A stretch of DNA of 14,259 nt from an uncultured Desulfobacterales bacterium (lineage in GTDB: Bacteria > Desulfobacterota > Desulfobacteria > Desulfobacterales > JAFDCJ01): the NCBI GenBank assembly GCA_945787595.1, contig CALZJV010000096.1:1-14259 (forward strand), in the 5' to 3' direction. Below are positions 7,075 to 13,555 of the stretch, piece after piece. The notes beneath the pieces are model-generated. The model saw only the letters and a list, made by a program, of their open reading frames with translations, was not told the origin of the DNA and made no database searches. The position numbers and the translations under genes were made by a program. The stretch's first letter is position 1, and every line of letters begins with the position of its first letter.

Positions 7075-7992
7075 TTACCGAACCCTGATGCGCGGATCTA
7101 GAAAGGCGTTTAAGATATCACCGAGAAATGTCAACACCACATAAATCATTGCCAGCAACAGTACAAGGGCCTGGATCACCGGCAGATCGGAGCGGAGGAT
7201 TGATACTAGGGCCAGATATCCGATACCGTGCAGTGCGAAAACCGACTCGATGATGAACGAACCTCCCAGCATGAACCCAAGCTGTACGGCCGCCAGGGCG
7301 ACCACGGGAATAATGGCATTGCGCAGGGCATGCTTGAAAAGAATCTTGCCCCATCTCAATCCCTTGGCCCGGGCGGTGCGAATATGGTCCGAGGCCAGAA
7401 CCTCCATCATCCCGGAGCGGGTCAGGCGCATGAAAGCCGGGGTGGCATAATAACCTAAAGCGATGGTCGGCATGACAAAATGAAGGGGGCTGTCACTGCC
7501 GGAAATGGGCAGCCAGCGCAGCATCACGCCAAAAATGATGATCATGATCAGACCGAACCAGAAAGACGGCATGGCCTGTCCCAGCACCGAAAGCGTGAGG
7601 GCAATGCGGTCAATCCAGGTATTGGGACGGATGGCGGCCAGAATGCCGAGGGGAATGGCCAGGATGATGGCAAACATCAGGGCGCAGATTCCCAGGGTCA
7701 TGGTCACGCCGATGCGGTCACGAATCATTTTGGACACGGGTTGATTCAAATAGGGTGATTCACCCAAATCACCTCTCAGGGCCCGGCCGATCCACTCAAG
7801 ATATTGGACTATCAGCGGCCGATCGAAACCATATTGCTTACGGACAAATTCAATTTCCTCATGGCTGGCCCCCTCGCCGGCCAGGGCGATGGCCGGATCT
7901 CCCGAAACCCGGGTCAGCATGAAGCTGATCAGCGACACGGTAAACATGACGAGAACCGCCACACCCAGGCGTTTAAGGGTATAAATTAACAT
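7075..7992 (-). CDS. peptide ABC transporter permease, OppB/DppB type
   Basis: 305 residues with six predicted membrane helices. The N-terminal helix (about 9-28) is followed by the family marks SGDPA, RKQYGFDRPL and YLEWIGRALRGDLGES. The EAA-like ATPase contact loop is DHIRTARAKGLRWGKILFKH. The end LNAFLDPRIRVR is typical. The start at 7992 has only a weak GAAG ribosome site; it is separated from the substrate-binding protein gene by 80 bases that contain a strong hairpin. Channel subunit of the importer. Confidence 0.94.
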   Translation of the reverse strand: MLIYTLKRLGVAVLVMFTVSLISFMLTRVSGDPAIALAGEGASHEEIEFVRKQYGFDRPLIVQYLEWIGRALRGDLGESPYLNQPVSKMIRDRIGVTMTLGICALMFAIILAIPLGILAAIRPNTWIDRIALTLSVLGQAMPSFWFGLIMIIIFGVMLRWLPISGSDSPLHFVMPTIALGYYATPAFMRLTRSGMMEVLASDHIRTARAKGLRWGKILFKHALRNAIIPVVALAAVQLGFMLGGSFIIESVFALHGIGYLALVSILRSDLPVIQALVLLLAMIYVVLTFLGDILNAFLDPRIRVR

Positions 7993-8034
7993 ATCTTCAG
8001 ATTCTCAGGTGACGATGAATAGTGATATGCCATT

Positions 8035-8061
8035 GGGAGCGAGCCTGGACGGATCGCTCCC
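8035..8061. promoter_or_regulatory. intercistronic stem-loop between binding protein and permease genes
   Basis: A perfect 8-bp stem (GGGAGCGA / TCGCTCCC) with an 11-base loop starts 11 bases after the stop of the binding protein gene on the minus strand. It is not followed by a T run, so it is more likely to protect the upstream mRNA from 3' decay or to cause partial termination than to be a full terminator. Such elements keep the binding protein in excess over the membrane subunits in many importer operons. Confidence 0.55.
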
Positions 8062-8072
8062 TCAACAGCCGT

Positions 8073-9614
8073 TTATTTCCATTTTGCCTGGAAAAACCGC
8101 GGTACGGCGTCCGGATAAGGGGTAAAGTCGAGGTCTTTGCTAAAGCAATTGTTGGAAACATAGGTAAATAAAGGGGCCCAATAGGCTTGCTCGGCAATCT
8201 GCTGCAGGGCTTTTTTATAAAGCAACTTGCGCTTTTCAGAATCGATAGTAGTATCGGCCTCCAGCAGCCAGTCCCGCACCTGGGGGTCCCGGGCCATGTC
8301 GTCTTCTGAAAATTCAAAGAAATAACTGACGATGGCCGAAACGTCATTGATGGAATACGATCCCCAGGTCTGGAAGTTGAATTGGACCTTTCCGGCCCGG
8401 TGCTTTTCCCGCAGGGCTGAATACTTCATCATCATCAGCTTGGCTTTGATTCCCACCGCGGCCAGATCTCCCACCATGGCCTCGGCGTAGGGTCGGTTGC
8501 GATAGCCGTAGAGGATCGTTTCAAACCCGTTGGGATAGCCGGCTTCGGCCAAAAGTTTTTTGGCTTTCTCCGGGTCATATTCGTACTTCATAACATCCTG
8601 GGTGCAGCCGAACTGGGTTGGGAAGCAGGCCGAATAGACAGATCGCGAATCACCCCCCACCAGGCTTTTGGAGATGGCCCCTTTGTTGATGGCATGGTTG
8701 ACCGCCCGCCGGACGGCAAGTTTCTTGAACGGATTATCCATGCCCTGCTCGCCGGTACGATCGGCGGCATCCATCATGATGAAACCAACCCGCATGGTCT
8801 CGGCCGGTATCACGGTGAGATGCGACATTTTGGCCAGCCGTTCGGCCTGATCCGGGGCCACCAGCCAGATCCAATCCAAGGAACCGGTCATCAGTTCGGC
8901 CACCTGGGTGTTCATTTCAGGCAGGGTCCGCCACACAAGTTTTCCGATGGAGGGCTGACCCTTGGGGCTGTCCTTGAAGTAATTCTCGTTTTTTACCATG
9001 ACGACCTTCTTACCGGGCTCCAGTTCGGTCACCTTGTAGGGGCCGGTGCCGATGGGCGCCAACCCGAAACCCTTGGGTCCGACTTTGGCGTAATAATCCT
9101 TGGGATAAACCGGATTGGCTCCCGAGAGGAACTCCAGGGCGGCCGGGAAGGGTTCCTTCAGCAGGATTTTGACCTTGTAAGGCCCTTCTTTGACGACCTC
9201 CTTGATCCAGTTGGAGTATCGCTGGGTCAGGACTTTGTTCTCCGGATTGGCGGCGAAATTAAGAGTGTAGACCACATCGTCGGCGGTCATATCGGCGCCG
9301 TTGTGAAATTTGACGCCTTGACGCAGTTCGATCGCCATGGTGGTGTCATCCACCCATTGGAAGGATTTAGCCAGCAGGGGCTTGTATTCATAGGTTTTGG
9401 GGTCGCGATAGAGCAGGTTGTCATAGACCTGACGGGCGAAAATAATGCCCTCGCGGGCGGTATTAAAATAGCGGTCGGCGTTTTCCAGCTCCTTGGTGGT
9501 TGCGATATTCAGGGTGTCATCCTTTTTGCCGGCCCAGGCCGGGCAGACCAAAAAACTGGTAATCATTAACCCAACAAAGACAATGATAGAATAATTACTC
9601 AACCTTCTTTTCAT
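8073..9614 (-). CDS. peptide ABC transporter substrate-binding protein (SBP family 5)
   Basis: 513 residues from the chosen start. Residues 1-28 (MKRRLSNYSII... ending in CPAWA) form a Sec signal peptide with probable cleavage after AWA; the cysteine in it is not in a proper lipobox, so the protein is probably free in the periplasm. The mature protein has the family-5 layout: KPLLAKSF and TMAIELRQGVKFHNGADMTADDVVYTLN near the start, PIGTGPYKV in the middle, and FKKLAVRRAVNHAINK and YDPEKAKKLLAEAGYPNGF later. It captures a peptide or similar ligand and delivers it to the permeases. The open frame reaches 9743, but the ATG at 9614 has a near-perfect AAAGGAGG site and starts the signal peptide. 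First gene of the importer operon. Confidence 0.95.
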   Translation of the reverse strand: MKRRLSNYSIIVFVGLMITSFLVCPAWAGKKDDTLNIATTKELENADRYFNTAREGIIFARQVYDNLLYRDPKTYEYKPLLAKSFQWVDDTTMAIELRQGVKFHNGADMTADDVVYTLNFAANPENKVLTQRYSNWIKEVVKEGPYKVKILLKEPFPAALEFLSGANPVYPKDYYAKVGPKGFGLAPIGTGPYKVTELEPGKKVVMVKNENYFKDSPKGQPSIGKLVWRTLPEMNTQVAELMTGSLDWIWLVAPDQAERLAKMSHLTVIPAETMRVGFIMMDAADRTGEQGMDNPFKKLAVRRAVNHAINKGAISKSLVGGDSRSVYSACFPTQFGCTQDVMKYEYDPEKAKKLLAEAGYPNGFETILYGYRNRPYAEAMVGDLAAVGIKAKLMMMKYSALREKHRAGKVQFNFQTWGSYSINDVSAIVSYFFEFSEDDMARDPQVRDWLLEADTTIDSEKRKLLYKKALQQIAEQAYWAPLFTYVSNNCFSKDLDFTPYPDAVPRFFQAKWK

Positions 9615-9695
9615 ACTTACCTCCTTTAATTTGGTTAAAAGCCCCCTTTTGGATGCGGATGAAACGAAACCTGGATTTAAGTTCGGGTTTTGGAT

Positions 9696-9725
9696 GTCGT
9701 CCGGCATAATAAAGCGTCCGACGAC
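9696..9725. other. possible hairpin in the 5' leader of the binding protein gene
   Basis: GTCGTCCGG (9696-9704) and CCGACGAC (9718-9725) can pair over 8 bp with one bulged base around a 13-base AT-rich loop. It would lie in the leader of the importer mRNA if transcription starts from the candidate promoter at 9741-9769. Any regulatory role is speculative. Confidence 0.3.
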
Positions 9726-9740
9726 GGGACGATAAACATC

Positions 9741-9769
9741 CAAATATCGAAGGTGGCATCGCTTGTCAA
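9741..9769 (-). promoter_or_regulatory. candidate promoter of the peptide importer operon
   Basis: On the minus strand a perfect -35 box TTGACA (9769-9764) is followed after 17 bp by TATTTG (9746-9741), a weak -10. It would give a leader of about 120 bases before the ATG at 9614. The -35 match and position support it; the poor -10 leaves it tentative. Confidence 0.35.
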
Positions 9770-9821
9770 CGTGGATTTTTATTCAGCAATAAGTCTGCAC
9801 TTATTACGCAATATGTATAAA

Positions 9822-10244
9822 TCATTTCGCGTTCAATTTGGCGGCCATCTTAGCATTGAATTTTACGGCATCGATGATGAATCTATGGTGGGTTCCCTCG
9901 GATATCTTGTCAATGCCGTCATCAGCAGCGATTGAAAAGACAAGTTTGCGGCCCTCCACCTGTTTTAGCTCAACCTTCACTATGACAGACAGACCGGGTG
10001 GTGTCGCTGCGATGTGGCTGAGTTTGATATCGATGCCGACAGTTTGCTCGCGGGGCCAGTCTATATGAGGATTGATGGCTTGGATACACGTCCATTCAAA
10101 CAAGCCTACCATAAACCCGGTAGCCAGAACTTTCGGCATTTGCTGGAATTCAGGCGCTTCCGGATAAAGGTATGGTACGGTTTTATTTTCGGGAACTTTA
10201 AATTGAAACATATGGGTCAGGCCGGGCTTTAAAGCGGTCATCAT
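9822..10244 (-). CDS. FlK-like acyl-CoA thioesterase (hot-dog fold)
   Basis: 140 residues, the size of fluoroacetyl-CoA thioesterase FlK and its relatives, which form hot-dog dimers and hydrolyse short acyl-CoAs. Recognisable blocks are LKPGLTHMFQFKV, ATGFMVGLFEWTCI and LSHIAATPPG, then GTHHRFIID near the end. The FlK catalytic residues appear to be kept: T42 and E50 in the second block and H77 in the third (FlK uses T42, E50, H76). The start at 10244 overlaps the alcohol dehydrogenase stop by ATGA; a second ATG follows directly at 10241. The coupling suggests a product of the dehydrogenase pathway becomes a CoA thioester handled here, but the acyl group is unknown. There is no evidence in the window for organofluorine metabolism. 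It may also be a general housekeeping thioesterase. Confidence 0.85.
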   Translation of the reverse strand: MMTALKPGLTHMFQFKVPENKTVPYLYPEAPEFQQMPKVLATGFMVGLFEWTCIQAINPHIDWPREQTVGIDIKLSHIAATPPGLSVIVKVELKQVEGRKLVFSIAADDGIDKISEGTHHRFIIDAVKFNAKMAAKLNAK

Positions 10245-11437
10245 GGCTTATTCCCCCTTTTTGAAAGCTCAAACGCCTGTTCGAACAACTGTATGACTTC
10301 GGGTTTGCCGACCTTGCGGGGATTGAACGGTAAAGCGCCTTTCTGGTTCAGGGTTTCTTCCGCCAGGTCATTGATTCTGGCTGGATCTGCTCCCATTTGT
10401 TTCAAATCCCGTGGAATGCCGATGTCCGCCGCCAGACTTTCCACCGCGAAGACAGCTTCCCGCGCGGCTTCCATTTCGTTCAGCCCCTCGACGTTTTCTC
10501 CCATCGCCACCGCAATGTCGGCGTATTTGCCCGGGTTGCCGATCAGGCTGAAGCGCATCACCAGCGGCAGCATGATGGCATTGGCAATCCCGTGGGCAAT
10601 GTCGAAGAACCCTCCCAGCGCGTGGGCCACGGCATGCACCAATCCGACCGACGCGTTGATAAAGGCCATCCCGGCCAGGGTGCTGGCCAGTAGCATGTTG
10701 GCGCGGGCAGCCATGTTTTCGCCGTTGCCAACGGCCTCCCGCAGGTTGGAGCTGATCAGTTGAATGGCTTCCAACGCCAGGCTGTCCGCGATCGGGATTG
10801 ATTTTGTGGACACATAGGCTTCGATGGCATGGGTCAGGGCGTCCATACCGGTAAAGGCCGTTACTTGCGGCGGCAAGGTGACGGTTAAAGACGGGTCCAC
10901 TAGCGCCACTTTTGCCGAAATGTAAGGGCTGGGAACGACGATTTTGACCCTTTCCTTTGGGTCCACCAGCACGGACACCCATGTCACCTCGCTGCCGGTT
11001 CCGGCAGTTGTCGGAATGGCAATAAGCGGAGGTGTGATGTCTTGAATCGGTTTACCCACCCGCCGGGAATAATCCATGATCTCGCCTTCATGGGTTGCCT
11101 GCACACCAATCCCCTTGGCTGCATCCACAGGACTGCCTCCGCCCACTGCCAATAGTCCATCGCATTTATCCTTACGGAAAATTTCCGCTCCGTTGTGAAC
11201 AGTCGTGGTGGTGGGATTGGCTTCCACTGAAGCAAAGATCGTGTAATCGATGGCAGATGCGTCCAAAGAGCGGATCACGCGCTCGAGCAGCCCGGCGTTG
11301 ACAACGCCCTTGTCGGTCACCAGCAGCAACCGCTGGATTTCCAGGGCCTTGACTTCTTCGCCCAGGCTTTCAACCAGGTTTACACCGAATAGAATCCGGG
11401 TGGGTAGCTTAAATTCAAAAGATTTGGTGATGTCCAT
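10241..11437 (-). CDS. iron-containing alcohol dehydrogenase (group III)
   Basis: 398 residues, standard for Fe-ADH enzymes such as lactaldehyde reductase FucO and 1,3-propanediol dehydrogenase, which interconvert alcohols and aldehydes with NAD(P)(H). The nucleotide-binding motif GGGSPVDAAK (99-108) and PTTAGTGSE (142-150) are present. Metal ligands are D199 and H203 in GMDALTHAIEAY, H268 in VHAVAHALGG and H282 in DIAHG; their spacing (4, 65, 14) closely follows that of FucO (4, 63, 14). The ATG at 11437 has an excellent AAGGAGGAG site. It is the first gene of a two-gene unit with the thioesterase, and a repeated 52-bp regulatory-looking element lies 35 bases upstream. The substrate alcohol cannot be assigned. 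Confidence 0.94.
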   Translation of the reverse strand: MDITKSFEFKLPTRILFGVNLVESLGEEVKALEIQRLLLVTDKGVVNAGLLERVIRSLDASAIDYTIFASVEANPTTTTVHNGAEIFRKDKCDGLLAVGGGSPVDAAKGIGVQATHEGEIMDYSRRVGKPIQDITPPLIAIPTTAGTGSEVTWVSVLVDPKERVKIVVPSPYISAKVALVDPSLTVTLPPQVTAFTGMDALTHAIEAYVSTKSIPIADSLALEAIQLISSNLREAVGNGENMAARANMLLASTLAGMAFINASVGLVHAVAHALGGFFDIAHGIANAIMLPLVMRFSLIGNPGKYADIAVAMGENVEGLNEMEAAREAVFAVESLAADIGIPRDLKQMGADPARINDLAEETLNQKGALPFNPRKVGKPEVIQLFEQAFELSKRGNKP

Positions 11438-11770
11438 AATTTTTCTCCTCCTTCATAATATCCCGCACGATGGAGATATCCGGAAAATGGTGCTTTCACA
11501 ATGATATCGGCTATAATAACGGACCATTAGCTATTCTTTGCCATGTTGTTTATGCAACATTGGGGTAAACTCTCTTATAGTGAACGCGGCAGAGATTTTA
11601 GTTTCCATCTTCTTTACCTCAATTCCTGCTAATTAGATATTACTTTTCTTGAAAAAGCGCCGTGTCCGGTGATGCTGGTACCCTTGATCGATGGGTAGCC
11701 CGGACAGCGAAGGCGCATAAAGTTGGGAAAATATGAACTAAATTGCAAACGAACAGGCCCGTTCGCCGGG
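11438..11770. other. intergenic region upstream of the alcohol dehydrogenase
   Basis: No conserved gene is recognised. It holds the dehydrogenase ribosome binding site (11445-11453), the first copy of the 52-bp element (11472-11523), a 6-bp perfect dyad ATGTTG/CAACAT (11543-11560), a 16-bp word shared with 13318-13333, and a 25-codon minus-strand reading frame (11531-11608) with a GAGG site. No transcription terminator for the START-domain gene is evident. Confidence 0.5.
11472..11523. repeat. 52-bp dispersed element, copy 1
   Basis: Matches 13364-13415 at 44 of 52 positions without gaps. It contains an interrupted dyad around CTTT (ATGGTG 11487-11492, CACAAT 11497-11502, five of six pairs) and a TATAAT at 11512-11517 on the plus strand. 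It sits 35 bases upstream of the alcohol dehydrogenase start, so it could be an operator for that operon. Alternatively it could be a remnant of a dispersed repeat. Confidence 0.7.
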
Positions 11771-12451
11771 TCAGTTGCTTTGCGTGTAATCCTGGACCAA
11801 TTTTCTGCCGAGAGCTTCATATTTCGGGTCGGCAGTGATTCCGTGCAGATTTAACAGGGAATGATACATCGTTTTCCGGCAACCTAAGTCAGACCAGTAG
11901 CCACCCACGGATCCCCCGACATCGGTTCGCATTATAAAAATTATCCTGGTTTGATGCGTATCAATTCTTTCAAGAACCCAGTGAAGCTCGGAATCGGTGA
12001 TGCGGACATGATCGTTCCGGATGGGAACGACGGGCTCCGGCACAGCCTTGCAGCTCACTTCAACTTTGCCTGATGCCATGTCGATCTTAATCTTGACATC
12101 ATAAACGATGTCACGGCGCCACAGCGGCCATGGGGTATCTAGCCTGAAGTAGACCATGAAATTATAAGCGGCTGAAGAAATTTGCGAAATTTTCCCGGCC
12201 TGAAGGCACTTAAAAAACCATCCGGTATAAGCGGGGATTTCCGCCAATACGGCTCCGATCACCTCAAGGGGTTGATTGATATCAGTGATTCCTTTGAATT
12301 CAGATTCTTCATATCCGGCTACCTTGCGGGAATAGATTGCCACCCCATTGTCATTGCTGACAGATTTCCATTGCTCCTGAGCAAAAAGGCCGCCGGGATC
12401 GGCAGTCAGAAAAGAAATGATTAAGATTAGCAGGTTGACTGTGCGTGCCAT
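11771..12451 (-). CDS. secreted START-domain (SRPBCC) lipid-binding protein
   Basis: 226 residues. The first 25 or so (MARTVNLLILIISFLTADPG up to LFAQ) form a Sec signal peptide, so the mature protein should be periplasmic. The rest resembles a START domain: WKSVSNDNGVAIYSRKV at the first strand, VLAEIPAYTGWFFKC, YFRLDTPWPLWRRDIVYDVKI in the middle and a C-terminal helix. START folds bind lipids or other hydrophobic ligands in a helix-grip cavity; the ligand here is unknown. No good ribosome site precedes the ATG, but the end of the upstream hydrolase frame is only 20 bases away, so translation may have depended on coupling to it. The start is supported by the signal peptide. Confidence 0.82.
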   Translation of the reverse strand: MARTVNLLILIISFLTADPGGLFAQEQWKSVSNDNGVAIYSRKVAGYEESEFKGITDINQPLEVIGAVLAEIPAYTGWFFKCLQAGKISQISSAAYNFMVYFRLDTPWPLWRRDIVYDVKIKIDMASGKVEVSCKAVPEPVVPIRNDHVRITDSELHWVLERIDTHQTRIIFIMRTDVGGSVGGYWSDLGCRKTMYHSLLNLHGITADPKYEALGRKLVQDYTQSN

Positions 12452-12471
12452 CTGGAGGTTTATTTGGTTGA

Positions 12472-12807
12472 TTAGATAGTTGTTTTATCAAACATATCCG
12501 CCAGTTTCTGTTCATACCAGCTTTTTAAAAAAAATCCATCGATAAACCCATTGTGTCCGCCAAAGGCGTGGATCACTAAATTGGTGCGATGATTGAGTTC
12601 AAGCTGATTAAAATCCTCATCAGGTATGATCGGATCATCTTTGGCGGTAATAATGGTGGCGGCAACCGGCAGATTTTTAATGGTATCCTTTAAAATAGCG
12701 ATGATCCGTCGAAAGCCTCCGATCCACCATCTCCCTGACTTCGATGAACATACCCCTTTTAAAACATTATCGCGATTAAAATCAACTTCAGATTTTACCC
12801 CTATCAC
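12472..12807 (-). pseudogene. C-terminal remnant of an alpha/beta hydrolase (YheT/COG0429-like)
   Basis: 111 codons from a GTG at 12807. From about residue 45 the frame resembles the end of YheT-type hydrolases: IITAKDDPIIPDEDF carries the acid-member aspartate and AFGGHNGFIDGFFLKSWYEQ the catalytic histidine region. The nucleophile serine elbow (GxSxG) and the whole N-terminal core are missing, so this cannot be a working hydrolase by itself. The same frame continues upstream beyond an in-frame TGA (codon 9 before the GTG) for about 20 more codons to a TAA near 12892. No nucleophile motif was found in the minus strand up to 13140. A functional C-terminal fragment cannot be excluded, but a decayed gene is more likely. 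It was probably co-transcribed with the START-domain gene. Confidence 0.6.
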
Positions 12808-13199
12808 CGCAGACCCAATGGGTTTTTGTCATTTTTGCGCGTACCTGTCCTTTCGAACTGCATCCGAATAGTTTTTTAATTCAACCGGCTGTTAATGGAA
12901 AATCAGGATCAATTAGATGAGGGGTCGGAGAGTTTTCAGCGTAAACCCATGATTATAGCGGAGTGGATGATCGCCAGCGAAAGCGGATGCTGTCTGAGAC
13001 CATTAGGGGTCGTTATGGGTGAACAGCTTTATACGACGGCTTTTATTTAACATCCAATCGCGGCATAGTACACAAGTCTCTGTTTTCATTTTGATTGCTG
13101 TTCATTCATTACGATGCCTTAGGGTCGAGTTCATGCGGTTTCGGTGGTGATTATCCACGCAGCGGATCGGCTTTGAGCATCTTGAAGAGTGAACCTTAA

Positions 13200-13310
13200 C
13201 GTTGCAAAAGCCGGAGGGCTTCAGAGCCAAGGCGTCAAGGGTGAAGTTGTAGTAGTTTACCTCAAATCCTTGACAACACAGGATCTGAAGTCCTCCGGCT
13301 TTCCGCGTTG
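13200..13310. repeat. long imperfect inverted repeat / hairpin element
   Basis: The arm 13207-13225 (AAAGCCGGAGGGCTTCAGA) and the arm 13284-13302 are reverse complements with one mismatch over 19 bp. A second inner pair, GTCAAGG (13234-13240) and CCTTGAC (13268-13274), is perfect. Weaker pairing flanks the outer arms (AACG near 13199-13202, CGTTG at 13306-13310). The whole can fold into a stem of about 40 bp with a loop of about 27 bases. It could be a miniature inverted-repeat element or a structured RNA. Confidence 0.65.
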
Positions 13311-13363
13311 TTTTCAGGGTAAACAACATGGCAAAATAGACCCCATCCTTTGAATTCACCAAG

Positions 13364-13415
13364 GGGGATATCCAGAAAATAGTGCTTTCACTATTATATC
13401 GTGTATAATAACGGG
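13364..13415. repeat. 52-bp dispersed element, copy 2
   Basis: Matches 11472-11523 at 44 of 52 positions. The dyad is perfect in this copy: AATAGTG-CTTT-CACTATT (13378-13395). TATAAT (13404-13409) is also kept. It is followed after 21 bases by a strong terminator on the same strand. No intact gene begins close to it on either strand. Confidence 0.7.
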
Positions 13416-13436
13416 AAGGTGGGATAAGACGATAGG

Positions 13437-13467
13437 AAAGGCAGAGCATTTCCGACTCTGCCTTTTT
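13437..13467 (+). terminator. strong Rho-independent terminator
   Basis: A perfect 10-bp stem, AAAGGCAGAG (13437-13446) and CTCTGCCTTT (13456-13465), with a 9-base loop; the plus strand continues the T run to five (to 13467). On the minus strand the run is only three T, so the terminator is oriented for plus-strand transcription. No plus-strand protein gene lies upstream. Confidence 0.75.
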
Positions 13468-13497
13468 ACCGGGTGTTGTCAATACCATCCAAACGAT

Positions 13498-13524
13498 CAG
13501 ATCTCCCGCAGAAGGAGTGATCTG
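13498..13524 (-). terminator. possible weak terminator of the monooxygenase-fold gene
   Basis: CAGATC (13498-13503) pairs with GATCTG (13519-13524), extended by TCC/GGA with a small bulge. It lies 32 bases after the stop of the gene at 13556 on the minus strand. It is followed only by a short GATCGTTTGG, so termination efficiency is doubtful. Confidence 0.3.
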
Positions 13525-13555
13525 CTATATAAATACGACCCAGCCCGGACCACAG

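Larger units (their letters stand above)
12808..13555. other. long region without a convincing gene
   Basis: About 750 bases. The 128-codon minus-strand frame at 13102-13488 crosses a large inverted repeat and a terminator and looks like no known family, so it is not called. The region holds the decayed upstream part of the hydrolase frame (to about 12892), the long hairpin element (13200-13310), copy 2 of the 52-bp element (13364-13415), a strong plus-strand terminator (13437-13467) and a further hairpin (13498-13524). Nothing is recognised between 12900 and 13195. Confidence 0.5.

Noticed and set aside
8694..9569. 291-codon plus-strand reading frame opposite the binding protein gene
   Set aside because: It is a shadow of the family-5 binding protein, which has a signal peptide, ribosome site and clear family motifs on the other strand.
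9615..9743. N-terminal 43-residue extension of the binding protein
   Set aside because: The internal ATG at 9614 has a near-consensus ribosome site and begins a Sec signal peptide; the extension would bury it.
11629..11820. 63-codon minus-strand frame overlapping the end of the START-domain gene
   Set aside because: No family resemblance and it overlaps a well supported gene in another frame.
12808..12892. In-frame TGA in the hydrolase remnant as a selenocysteine codon
   Set aside because: The family has no known selenocysteine at such a site, the gene lacks its nucleophile domain, and no convincing bacterial SECIS hairpin at the proper distance was seen (only a 4-bp ACCC/GGGT stem).
13102..13488. 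128-codon minus-strand reading frame
   Set aside because: It runs through the long inverted repeat, copy 2 of the 52-bp element and the terminator stem, has a composition unlike the neighbouring proteins and no family resemblance. The open frame is best explained by the repeat structure.
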